NCBI GenBank assembly: GCA_964491015.1
Contig: CAZBEY010000034.1
Location: forward strand, 1 to 19,902
DNA from: JADFRD01 sp964491015
Lineage (GTDB): Bacteria; Fidelibacterota; Marinisomatia; Marinisomatales; TCS55
Direction of reading: 5' to 3'
DNA length: 19,902 nt
A model generated the notes under the pieces. It was given only the letters and a program-made list of their open reading frames with translations. It was not told the DNA's origin and did not search any database. Positions 1 through 7,841 of this stretch are shown one piece after another; within the stretch, counting starts at the first letter, position 1, and each line of letters opens with the position of its first letter. The translations under genes and the position numbers were made by a program.

Positions 1-38
1 AAAAAAGCCTTTCCGCCTTCTGGCGGGAAGGCTTTTTT
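1..38. terminator. Bidirectional rho-independent terminator
   Basis: A near-perfect 17-bp stem (1-17 with 22-38, one T-G pair) closes on a TTCT loop. It begins with six A and ends with six T, so it can terminate transcription in either direction. It presumably ends a gene lying left of the window. Seen directly. Confidence 0.85.
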
Positions 39-74
39 ATTATCAGGGTAAATAAGGAGTCTCTACCCGCCGTA

Positions 75-146
75 TCCGCCATTCGGCGGAGTAGGAGGGC
101 CTCCTCAGGAGCTCGAGGATGCAAAACACACACCGTGTTTTGCATC
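75..146. repeat. Cluster of short inverted repeats
   Basis: Three consecutive dyads are visible: TCCGCC/GGCGGA (75-80 with 85-90), AGGAGG/CCTCCT around a single G (93-105), and a 12-bp perfect stem GATGCAAAACAC/GTGTTTTGCATC (118-129 with 135-146, loop ACACC). None is followed by a T-run, so these are not obvious terminators. They could be RNA-processing structures, protein-binding dyads or relics of intergenic repeats. Function unknown. Confidence 0.6.
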
Positions 147-152
147 GTACTT

Positions 153-192
153 AAAGGTCTGGTCAGGCTTGTTCCAGACCTTTATTTTTTTA
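153..192 (+). terminator. Rho-independent terminator
   Basis: A 10-bp perfect stem AAAGGTCTGG/CCAGACCTTT (153-162 with 174-183) with an 11-nt loop is followed by A and eight T, which gives a strong + strand terminator. It has no T-tract on the other strand. It isolates the downstream operon from transcription entering from the left. Confidence 0.8.
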
Positions 193-554
193 ATTCCCTT
201 ATCTTTGTCTTTTGGATAGCTGAATATTATCTCTTTTATTATAATGTTGATAATGCTGCGTTCATCAGCTTTTGTAATTCTATCAAACAAGCAATATGAC
301 TATTCAAGGTGTCCGTTTTTTTGTTGCAAGATCAGTCTATTGATGGTAACAGGATAAAACTAATATCATTAAGTTAGATATTGGAATGTAAACACACTCA
401 AGGTAGATAAATCGCTGGACATTAAGAAAGAGAAAGCAGTACAATCAAGTAGCCTGGACAGTTTAAGATTGTATTAAACAATGAATAAATCGGTACATCA
501 AGTTATTGTCATAGGAAAATTACAAGTGCTACAAAATTTTTTTATCGATTGGCT
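193..554. other. Intergenic region upstream of the signalling operon
   Basis: About 350 bp, AT-rich, in which no ORF with recognisable protein character was found on either strand. It must contain the promoter of the + strand operon, but only a weak candidate can be pointed to (506-535). No riboswitch-like or tRNA-like fold was recognised. Confidence 0.6.
506..535 (+). promoter_or_regulatory. Weak candidate promoter of the operon
   Basis: TTGTCA (506-511) and TACAAA (530-535) are separated by 18 bp and resemble sigma-70 -35 and -10 boxes (5/6 and 4/6 matches). Initiation would fall only about 10 bases before the ATG at 555, giving a near-leaderless transcript. This would suit the absence of a Shine-Dalgarno sequence, but the match is weak and the region is AT-rich, so it could be chance. 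Confidence 0.22.
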
Positions 555-932
555 ATGACTTCACAACAAAATCAAAGTTCGAATATTCCATCGATTGATC
601 CATCTGCTATCGCTCGCTTGAAAAAAATGGGGAGTGATGTTTTGGTTGTGAAGATGATAGACCTTTTCCTAGAAAATATACCACAGAAAATTGACATCAT
701 GAAGCGTGCTATCCAAGACAATGATTTTCAATCGCTAGAAATGGCCGCACACTCTTTAAAATCCAGCGCTGGGAATATTGGTGCAAAAAAACTTCAGAAA
801 ACTGCTAATGATATTGAATCATTAGCTCATAAAAAGGAATCAAAATTACTCGGTAAATTCATTGACTCAATCATAACCGAAAGTAGTGAAGTACTTGATA
901 CTCTTAAGAAAAAAAAGTCTGAATACTTATGA
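555..932 (+). CDS. Stand-alone histidine phosphotransfer (Hpt) protein
   Basis: A small (125 aa), predicted cytoplasmic all-helical Hpt protein that shuttles phosphate between receiver domains of a phosphorelay. The Hpt signature is AAHSLKSSAGNIGA; counted from the ATG, the phosphorylatable His is residue 66, followed by the usual K-S-S-x-G-x-x-G pattern. An in-frame TTG at 549 would add two residues; I prefer ATG 555, and no convincing Shine-Dalgarno separates them. The stop codon overlaps the next start as ATGA, so the protein is translationally coupled to the receiver that follows and is likely its phosphodonor or acceptor. As first gene of the operon it is probably the relay hub needed because the downstream kinase has a defective receiver. 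Function is confident; partner assignment is inference. Confidence 0.9.
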   Translation: MTSQQNQSSNIPSIDPSAIARLKKMGSDVLVVKMIDLFLENIPQKIDIMKRAIQDNDFQSLEMAAHSLKSSAGNIGAKKLQKTANDIESLAHKKESKLLGKFIDSIITESSEVLDTLKKKKSEYL

Positions 933-1303
933 AGAAAAAAATTGCTATCGTAGAAGATAATCCCGATAATATGTTACTCGTTGAGGTGTTATTGGAGGAA
1001 TTGTATGAGCTTCTAGAATATGAAAATGGATTGGATGCCCTGGAAGGTATGCAAACGGATCAACCGGATCTGATACTACTAGATATCTCTCTCCCTGGTA
1101 TGGATGGAATCGAAGTTTTAAAAAATATCCGGGAAGATAAATTACTACAGCATTTACCTGTTATAGCTATTACTGCCCACGCTATGGTAGGCGATCGTCA
1201 AAAGTATTTAGCAATGGGATTCGATGGATATGTAACAAAACCAATTGTGGACGAACAATTATTATATCAGGCAATAAATGAACACCTTTTCCCCGATGAT
1301 TAA
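929..1303 (+). CDS. Single-domain response regulator (DivK/CheY-like)
   Basis: A 124-aa receiver domain with nothing attached. Acidic pocket E9/D10, phosphoacceptor D52 in the LLLDISLPGMDG motif, switch T82 (AITAHAM) and K104 (TKP) are all present, so it should be phosphorylatable. The sequence type, with P-G-M-D-G and ITAHAM, is like receivers of hybrid kinases and DivK-type shuttles. Its start overlaps the Hpt stop by 4 nt and its end overlaps the kinase gene, which puts it in the same relay. With no output domain it must act by protein-protein contact or as a phosphate relay or sink between the kinase and Hpt proteins. The family call is secure; the direction of phosphate flow is inferred. 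Confidence 0.92.
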   Translation: MKKKIAIVEDNPDNMLLVEVLLEELYELLEYENGLDALEGMQTDQPDLILLDISLPGMDGIEVLKNIREDKLLQHLPVIAITAHAMVGDRQKYLAMGFDGYVTKPIVDEQLLYQAINEHLFPDD

Positions 1304-4300
1304 AACATTTTTAAATATCAAAAATAACAACCTTGCTGCTATATTTCTCAATTCGCCTATCCGTTTGTTTATCAATTTGTTGGGTTTGATATTTACAATA
1401 GAATCGTTGATAATGATATTCATTATTCATGAAGTTGATATATTCCTTGGCTTATTTGATGCCGTACTCCTTACCATATTATTAGCACCATTGCTGTGGT
1501 TCTACATTATTCGACCCATACGCAGCAACGCCATGGAGGAACGCCTCCGAGCCTTTGATGTGATTGAAAATACGGTTGACGGTATTATTACCATCGATGA
1601 AAACGGAATAATAGAATCCTTCAATCCAGCAGCCGAGACTATTTTCGGTTATTCCAGTGATGAAATCATTGGTCAAAAAATAAATCAACTGATGCCTTCA
1701 CCATACTCGGATGAACATGACCAATATCTTCAATCGTACCTGGAAACAGGTATAAAACGGATGATCGGAACCGGGCGTGAAGCGTCAGGCCTCAGGAGAG
1801 ACGGTGTAATTATTCCGATTTACATTGGTATTAGTGAAGTGACATTGAATGATCGTCGAATATTTTCGGGTATTATTCGAGATTTGAGCACTGAAAAAAA
1901 AGCAAAAGACGAAATTCGAAAACTATCCAGAGCTTTGGAGCAAAGTCCTGTATCTGTAGTGATAACTAATGTTAAAGGACATATTGAGTATGTAAATCCA
2001 AAATTTGTAAAAGCAACGGGATACCAACCCAAAGAAGTTCTCGGAAAAAATCCAAGAATATTAAAATCTGGAGAAACACCTCCAAGTGATTATAAAAACC
2101 TATGGGATACAATTACTGCTGGAAAAGTATGGACGGGAGAATTTCACAATCGTAAGAAAAATGGAGAGTTATTCTGGGAATCTGCATCTATATCTCCCCT
2201 TCGAAACGAGGATGGTGAAATCACTCATTTTATTGGTATTAAAGAGGATATTACTGAGAGAAAAGCAACATTAGAAGCGCTTAAGTCCAGTGAGGCGCGC
2301 AATACTGCCCTACTCAATGCCCAACCTGATTTAATGTTTCGAATTCGCACGGATGGGATTATTTTGGATTATCACGCTGTTAATAAGGAAGAGCTCATAA
2401 TAGCACCCGAAAAGTTCATAAACCAACACCTAAAAGCAGTTCTTCCCAAATGGTTAGCAGAAAAAACACTAAAATATATGGATAAAGCAATAACATCGGA
2501 AAAGTTGCAATTATTTGAATACAATTTCCCTATAAAAGAAAAACATCATGATTTTGAAGCTCGGTTAACAAAGAGCAGTGAAGATGAGGTTACGATAATC
2601 ATCCGGGATATTACTGATCGAAAAGAAGCGGAAAGGCTCCAGAACTTTAACAATAATCTATCAGAGGCAACGATCAAGTCGAAAAATCTTAACGAACTTT
2701 ATACATCTATTCACAAAATTGTAAATGATATGATTCCAGCCCAGAATCTGTACATTTCTCTGTATGATGAATCAACACAGACTCTGCACTTTCCCTATTT
2801 TGTTGATGAGTTTGATCCCCCTCCGCCCCCTAGGCAATTAAATAAAGGTTTAACTGACTACGTCCTGAAAACAGGAGAACCCTTATTAGCTACTCCGGCG
2901 GTTTTTAACTCATTAGTGGAAAATGGGGTCATTGTATCACGAGGCACTATTACAAATGATTGGCTAGGGGTTCCCCTGATTGTTGAGGAAAAAACTATCG
3001 GTGTTATGGCAATTCAGCTATATAAACCGAATGTCAAGTATAGTGAAGATGACCGCCGTCTATTAACATTCGTTTCATCTTTTGTAGCGTCCGCAATAGA
3101 ACGGAAAAGAACACAACAGGAAATAGAACATAGTTACCAGCTTCAGGATGTTTTGAATTCTCTCCTGACTATTTCCCTTGAAGAAATTCCTTTGGATGAG
3201 ATATTAACCCGTGCGTTGGATATCATTATTTCTGTCCCGTTTATGACTACTATGCCCAAGGGCGGGATTTTTCTTGTGGAAAATGGATCAAAAACACTTA
3301 CCCTAAAAGTCCATCGTGGTTTACATGAAACACTGCAGACAATGTGCGCTGAAGTTCACTTCGGACATTGCCTTTGCGGTCGTGCGGCTGAGAATGGAGA
3401 GATTGAATTTGCTCAACATGTTGATGAGCGTCACGATAATCGTTACGACGGAATAGTTCCCCATGGTCATTATAACGTGCCAATTAAGTCTCATGGAATT
3501 GTGATAGGAGTCATTGTTCTTTACCTTGTTGAAGGACACCAACGCCGGGAACGGGAAGTAGAATTTTTAAAAGCTGTGGCAAATACACTTGCGGGTATCA
3601 TTGAACGTAATCGTGTGGAAATGGAAATGAAAAGATCACAGCAAGCGGCACTAGAAGCCTCTAAAGCAAAGAGTCGATTCTTGGCGAATATGAGTCATGA
3701 ACTTCGCACACCATTAAATTCAATCATCGGATTTACAAATGTTCTCCTGAAAAAGGGAGAGGATATTTCTTCAAAAAAGTCAAAAACATTTTTAGACCGT
3801 GTGGCCGCCAACGGGAAACACCTACTTTTATTAATCAATGATATTCTGGATTTATCGAAAATTGAAGCAGGGCGGACAGAAGTGGTTAAAACAGAAGTGG
3901 ACCTGAATTCATTAATCATGGAAATAATCAACCAGTTAAGTGGCCAGGTTGTAAATACTAAAGTCCAATTACTCAAGGAGATTCCAGAGAAACTTCTCCC
4001 ATTGATGACTGATGCCGGGAAACTCAAACAAGTTCTTATAAACATAGTGGGGAATGCAATTAAATTTACTGATGAAGGGAGTGTAACCATTTCCGTTGTA
4101 GCCAATAAACATACTGATTTACCCACAAAAATACACGTTAAAGACACGGGAATTGGTATTCCTGAGGATAAACTGAATACGATTTTCGACTCGTTCCAGC
4201 AAGTTGAATCCAAATCAAATCGGAAATATCAGGGGACAGGATTAGGTCTGGCAATATCAAAATCAATGTGTGAAATGATGGGATATAGTTTATCTGTTCA

Positions 4301-4811
4301 AAGTCAGGTTGGAAAAGGGAGTACGTTTACCATTGTTATCCAACATAATGGTGAAAAACCAGGCTCTGCGCCGCTGAAGCGAAAGCAAAGGACAACCAAA
4401 AGAAAAAAAGATAAAGCTGAGGAAGTTGAGGTATTAGAAAAATTAAAAGGAACCTCTGCCTGCATTATTGATTATGAGTCCGACTCTCGATTCATTTTAA
4501 ATGAATTAATGCATTCCATGGAGTTTAAAGTATCGTCAGATAAATCGCTCCATATGGATAAAGTAATAGATTTCCAACCCAAGATAATCATTTTAGCCAT
4601 TGAAGATATTTCTAAAGGTCAACAGCAGATTGCACAATTAAAGGGAGAAAAAAACACCCGGGATATTCCACTGGTTATTGTAAGCACTAAAGCGACGGAG
4701 CTTAGATCTACATTAACTGAAGCAGATGAATATATAGAGAAACCTGTCCATCGGAAATCGTTGATGTGGGCAATGGCTCGTTATATTTTATCCGAAAAAA
4801 ATAATCACTAA
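1278..4811 (+). CDS. Membrane hybrid histidine kinase with FixL-like PAS, two GAFs and a degenerate receiver
   Basis: An 1177-aa sensor kinase. Visible order: two membrane helices (about 31-50 and 58-78); PAS1 (about 90-205) very similar to the FixL heme PAS, with H147 and R167 at the FixL His-Arg spacing; PAS2 plus PAC (about 215-330); a weaker PAS-like region (about 335-450); GAF1 (about 465-610); GAF2 (about 620-780) rich in Cys and His; HisKA with H807 in SHELRTP; HATPase_c with N-box around N926, DTGIGIP (956-962), FDSFQQ and GTGLGLA; C-terminal receiver (about 1058-1175). In that receiver the position of the phosphoacceptor is A1107 and only D1065, S1136 and K1155 remain, so it is a pseudoreceiver. 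An alternative ATG at 1296 would shorten the overlap with the preceding receiver gene from 26 to 8 nt. Ligands are not provable from sequence. It is the evident input of the operon. Confidence 0.93.
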   Translation: MNTFSPMIKTFLNIKNNNLAAIFLNSPIRLFINLLGLIFTIESLIMIFIIHEVDIFLGLFDAVLLTILLAPLLWFYIIRPIRSNAMEERLRAFDVIENTVDGIITIDENGIIESFNPAAETIFGYSSDEIIGQKINQLMPSPYSDEHDQYLQSYLETGIKRMIGTGREASGLRRDGVIIPIYIGISEVTLNDRRIFSGIIRDLSTEKKAKDEIRKLSRALEQSPVSVVITNVKGHIEYVNPKFVKATGYQPKEVLGKNPRILKSGETPPSDYKNLWDTITAGKVWTGEFHNRKKNGELFWESASISPLRNEDGEITHFIGIKEDITERKATLEALKSSEARNTALLNAQPDLMFRIRTDGIILDYHAVNKEELIIAPEKFINQHLKAVLPKWLAEKTLKYMDKAITSEKLQLFEYNFPIKEKHHDFEARLTKSSEDEVTIIIRDITDRKEAERLQNFNNNLSEATIKSKNLNELYTSIHKIVNDMIPAQNLYISLYDESTQTLHFPYFVDEFDPPPPPRQLNKGLTDYVLKTGEPLLATPAVFNSLVENGVIVSRGTITNDWLGVPLIVEEKTIGVMAIQLYKPNVKYSEDDRRLLTFVSSFVASAIERKRTQQEIEHSYQLQDVLNSLLTISLEEIPLDEILTRALDIIISVPFMTTMPKGGIFLVENGSKTLTLKVHRGLHETLQTMCAEVHFGHCLCGRAAENGEIEFAQHVDERHDNRYDGIVPHGHYNVPIKSHGIVIGVIVLYLVEGHQRREREVEFLKAVANTLAGIIERNRVEMEMKRSQQAALEASKAKSRFLANMSHELRTPLNSIIGFTNVLLKKGEDISSKKSKTFLDRVAANGKHLLLLINDILDLSKIEAGRTEVVKTEVDLNSLIMEIINQLSGQVVNTKVQLLKEIPEKLLPLMTDAGKLKQVLINIVGNAIKFTDEGSVTISVVANKHTDLPTKIHVKDTGIGIPEDKLNTIFDSFQQVESKSNRKYQGTGLGLAISKSMCEMMGYSLSVQSQVGKGSTFTIVIQHNGEKPGSAPLKRKQRTTKRKKDKAEEVEVLEKLKGTSACIIDYESDSRFILNELMHSMEFKVSSDKSLHMDKVIDFQPKIIILAIEDISKGQQQIAQLKGEKNTRDIPLVIVSTKATELRSTLTEADEYIEKPVHRKSLMWAMARYILSEKNNH

Positions 4812-4857
4812 TGATTCAAATGTATGGATTCATAATTAATATGGGTTTGTTAATTCA

Positions 4858-6411
4858 ATGAGTGAATTAGAGGACTGGTACAGGGAAAGTCTAGTCGCCC
4901 GAATTGACGCCTTGAAAGCTGCCGAAAATTCGCTTTCTGATCAAAGTGCAGATGCTGAGGAATCTATTCGCAGAATTGCCCACTCACTGAAGGGTTCTGG
5001 TGGAACATTTGGGTTCCCTGAAATTTCGGAAAAAGCCGCGTTGGTCGAGGAAACTCCTCCAGATAATCTGACCTCAAGTTTGCAGGCACTTATCGCCCTG
5101 CTTCAAAAAACAGTCACACCGAAAGATGGTCAAAAAACAGCTACGATTCTGATTATTGATGATGATCCGGACATTACTCATCTCCTGTCTATTAAATTGT
5201 CAGACCCAACGCGGAATATCACAACCGCTGATACCTTGAAAGCAGCAAAAACCCTTCTTCAAAACATTAGCCCTTCACTGGTGATATTGGATTTGATGCT
5301 GCCTGACGGTGATGGGCGGAGTTTTCTCATGCATTTACGGGAAAAACCAGAAACAGCCGGTATTCCAGTAATGATATTATCTAGTAAAAGTCATCCCACA
5401 ACCAAAGCTGAGTGCTACGCCTTAGGAGCGAATGGGTATTTTGAAAAACCATTTGATGCTGAATCATTCTCAGCTGCTGTGGCATCCAATTTGCAACGCT
5501 CGGATCAATTAATTAAAGCTTCTAGGCAGGATTGGCTTACCAAACTTCCCAACCGTGCGGCTTTTACAGAAGCCTTCCAGCGAGCCCGCTCATACTCCCT
5601 TCGACAAAATGAACCTTTATCCGTTGCCATCCTCGACTTAGACAATTTCAAATCTGTGAACGATGTCCATGGCCACCCAATGGGAGATGAAGTTCTGCGG
5701 CGTACAGCAAAAGTGGTATCCGATGCTCTCAGGAAATCCGATTTTCTCGCTCGTTGGGGTGGAGAGGAATTTGTAGTATTGATGCCAAACACAGAGCCTG
5801 CCGGTGGTGCTAAGGCTCTTGAAAAAGCATTAAAAGAGTTACAGGAAGAAACATTTACATCCGCAAATGGCACATCATTCACTATCTCATTTTCCGCAGG
5901 GATAGCCCCTGTTTCCGATGAAGAGAATGTTGAAGATGTTATTGCGGAAGCTGACCGATATCTCTATATAGCCAAAAGCGCTGGTAAAGCGCGTGTAAGC
6001 ATGGCCGGTGGCAGTGAATCGAAGTCAGAAAAAACAATCCTTTTTGCTGAAGATGATGAAATCGTCGCAGCTGTGGTAAAACACAGATTAGGGCGTCAGG
6101 GGTTTAATGTTAGGCATTTCAACAACGGATCAAATGCCTTAAGAGAGGCTGAGAACATTTCAGCTAATCTTGTTATTTTAGATGTCAAAATGCCCGGGAT
6201 GGACGGCTTTGATCTCTTGGCACACTTACGTCAACTCCCCGCGTATGCAAGCATACCAATCGTTATGTTAACCGGTATGGGCAAAGAACAGGATACAATT
6301 CGAGCTCTGGAACTTGGAGCCGATGATTATATTTTGAAACCATTTTCCCCCAATGAATTACTTGCACGTATAAGACGTCTGATCAGGAGTCATGAAAATA
6401 CTCATCATTGA
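4858..6411 (+). CDS. Hpt-REC-GGDEF-REC diguanylate cyclase
   Basis: A 517-aa cytoplasmic response regulator predicted to make cyclic di-GMP from two GTP. Order: N-terminal Hpt (about 1-85, H42 in AHSLKGSGGTFG); receiver 1 (about 94-215, D101/D102 pocket, phosphoacceptor D145, K197); GGDEF domain (about 225-385) with DWLTKLPNR, D260, FKSVNDVHGH and an intact GGEEF active site at 301-305; receiver 2 (about 392-512, D442, T472, K494). An RxxD inhibitory site (R292-D295) lies exactly five residues before GGEEF, so product feedback inhibition is expected. Carrying its own Hpt plus receivers on both sides of the cyclase is unusual: PleD and similar enzymes have two receivers before GGDEF. It follows the kinase by 46 bp and overlaps the next receiver gene by 20 nt. 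Catalytic competence is well supported; which domain receives phosphate first is unknown. Confidence 0.94.
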   Translation: MSELEDWYRESLVARIDALKAAENSLSDQSADAEESIRRIAHSLKGSGGTFGFPEISEKAALVEETPPDNLTSSLQALIALLQKTVTPKDGQKTATILIIDDDPDITHLLSIKLSDPTRNITTADTLKAAKTLLQNISPSLVILDLMLPDGDGRSFLMHLREKPETAGIPVMILSSKSHPTTKAECYALGANGYFEKPFDAESFSAAVASNLQRSDQLIKASRQDWLTKLPNRAAFTEAFQRARSYSLRQNEPLSVAILDLDNFKSVNDVHGHPMGDEVLRRTAKVVSDALRKSDFLARWGGEEFVVLMPNTEPAGGAKALEKALKELQEETFTSANGTSFTISFSAGIAPVSDEENVEDVIAEADRYLYIAKSAGKARVSMAGGSESKSEKTILFAEDDEIVAAVVKHRLGRQGFNVRHFNNGSNALREAENISANLVILDVKMPGMDGFDLLAHLRQLPAYASIPIVMLTGMGKEQDTIRALELGADDYILKPFSPNELLARIRRLIRSHENTHH

Positions 6412-6754
6412 TGATGAAGAGGACATGCGCTTTATTATTTCAGTGTGTCTCACCCAGGGAGGTTATGAAGTAATCCAAGCGGCTAGTGGAAAAGATGCGT
6501 TGCAGATACTAGCGATGAAGAAACCCGATGCAATTATAGTTGATTATTTGATGCCGGAAATGAGTGGTTTAACACTCATGAATCAATTGCAAAATGAAAA
6601 ATCATTGTCATCAATTCCATTTATTTATCTTACGGCTAAATCTGATCCTACAATTTTAGCCAAGCTTATGAAATCCGGAGCAAATGGAATCATAGAAAAA
6701 CCATTTGATCCGGTATCTTTTGTACAATCAGTACAAAAACTATTGAACACATAA
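6392..6754 (+). CDS. Single-domain response regulator
   Basis: A 120-aa receiver. D7/D8, phosphoacceptor D51 in IIVDYLMPEMSG, T81 and K103 (EKPF) are present, so it should be active. The start ATG lies inside the 3' end of the diguanylate cyclase gene (20-nt overlap). An AGGAG at 6385-6389 sits only two bases from it, which is close but supports this start. It is distinct in sequence from the receiver at 929-1303 (EKPFDP type rather than TKPI), so the operon has two dedicated soluble receivers. Placed immediately before the HEAT protein and the glycosyltransferase, it may be the output that contacts the synthase complex; that role is inferred from position only. Confidence 0.92.
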   Translation: MKILIIDDEEDMRFIISVCLTQGGYEVIQAASGKDALQILAMKKPDAIIVDYLMPEMSGLTLMNQLQNEKSLSSIPFIYLTAKSDPTILAKLMKSGANGIIEKPFDPVSFVQSVQKLLNT

Positions 6755-6764
6755 ATCACTAGAA

Positions 6765-7841
6765 GTGAAATTTCCAACTTCACCAACGGCTGACACACTT
6801 CTCCACCAGGGTGTTCTTACAATACTCATCGTATTTATTGGTATTTTTTTTATCATTTCCATCTTGTTCGCATTTGCTACAATCTATTTTAGATGGTCTA
6901 ATACCCGGAAAGCAAAACGTTGGCATAATTTAGAGTCCAAATGGAAAGAACGGTTACTCCTGATTTTGGCGGATGAAGCGGATATCCACACCTTATTGGA
7001 TCAAGTAAGTAAAAAAGAATCGTTATATTTTATTGATTTTCTTTCTCGTTATTCGCAGCGGTTAAAGGGGATGGAACAGGATCACTTAACGAAATTGGCC
7101 CAACCCTTTTTAAAACCCATTGCTCGCCATCTTCAGGGAAATGATCCCGAGCGGCGAGCCCGTGCTGTGTTAACATTGAGTGCTTTAGGATTAAAAGAGT
7201 ACGATAAACAAATCGTGGCAAGTTTAGATGACCCCTCGCCGTTGGTTGCCATGGTAGCGGTGCGTGCGTTGGCAAGTCAGGATTCTCCTGAATATGCACC
7301 CGTCATCATGAACCATCTACATCGCTTTGAAGACTGGAGCAGAAACTTTCTCACATCCTTGTTAAAACTTATCGGACCTGAAGGAACACCGGCTTTCCGT
7401 GAAACCTTATCTGATTCTCAAGCCACACCTATTAGCCGCGCAACTGCCGCACAAGCACTCCGGGACCTCAATGACCTCCTTTCAGCAGATATCGCCGCTC
7501 AAGTAATTGAAACGGAATCAGATCGTGACTTACTGGCAGCTGCGCTAAAACTTTTGGCACAGGTAGGACAGGAAAAACATGTACCTGTGATTCGCAAACT
7601 GATTGCCAGTCCTGATTTTGTAGTGCGGGCTTGTGCCCTGAAAGCTTTAGGTATGATCGGTGAGGAAAATGATTTGGAACTCATCAAATCGGGAATAGAT
7701 GATCCAATTCCCTGGGTGGCCATCCAGGCAGTGGAGGGAATCCTGTCAGCGGGGGGGCAGGAACTTCTACAAGATATCGCTGAGTCGGACCATCCCCGTG
7801 CAAACCTTGCACAACAGGCATTGGCGGAAAACAGACAATGA
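6765..7841 (+). CDS. Membrane-anchored HEAT-repeat protein
   Basis: A 358-aa protein with a short N-terminus, one membrane helix (about 16-42) followed by a positive RWSNTRKAKRW stop-transfer stretch, then a helical cytoplasmic region ending in HEAT-type repeats (about 120-355; for example DPERRARAVLTLSALG, SPLVAMVAVRALAS, DFVVRACALKALGMIG, IPWVAIQAVEGILSAGG). HEAT arrays are protein-binding scaffolds without catalysis. The start is GTG at 6765, ten bases after the preceding stop; no earlier in-frame start is better. The stop overlaps the glycosyltransferase start as ATGA, so the two are translationally coupled and probably form one inner-membrane complex, with the HEAT domain a plausible docking site for the receiver proteins or the diguanylate cyclase. 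Topology and fold are well supported; the regulatory role is inference. Confidence 0.85.
   Translation: MKFPTSPTADTLLHQGVLTILIVFIGIFFIISILFAFATIYFRWSNTRKAKRWHNLESKWKERLLLILADEADIHTLLDQVSKKESLYFIDFLSRYSQRLKGMEQDHLTKLAQPFLKPIARHLQGNDPERRARAVLTLSALGLKEYDKQIVASLDDPSPLVAMVAVRALASQDSPEYAPVIMNHLHRFEDWSRNFLTSLLKLIGPEGTPAFRETLSDSQATPISRATAAQALRDLNDLLSADIAAQVIETESDRDLLAAALKLLAQVGQEKHVPVIRKLIASPDFVVRACALKALGMIGEENDLELIKSGIDDPIPWVAIQAVEGILSAGGQELLQDIAESDHPRANLAQQALAENRQ

Noticed and set aside
1..192. CRISPR array or tRNA in the hairpin cluster
   Set aside because: The dyads differ from one another, there is no regular repeat-spacer spacing and no cloverleaf.
105..290. 61-codon minus-strand ORF
   Set aside because: It runs through the 12-bp hairpin and the strong + strand terminator, has a low-complexity Ser tail and matches no family; chance opening in AT-rich DNA.
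549..554. TTG at 549 as start of the Hpt gene
   Set aside because: It adds only Met-Ala before the ATG at 555 and has no Shine-Dalgarno advantage; ATG is the simpler choice.
3695..4213. 172-codon minus-strand ORF
   Set aside because: Lies wholly inside the histidine-kinase catalytic core on the opposite strand; Ser/Thr-rich antisense shadow.
5505..5882. 125-codon minus-strand ORF
   Set aside because: Antisense to the conserved GGDEF domain; no independent coding signal.
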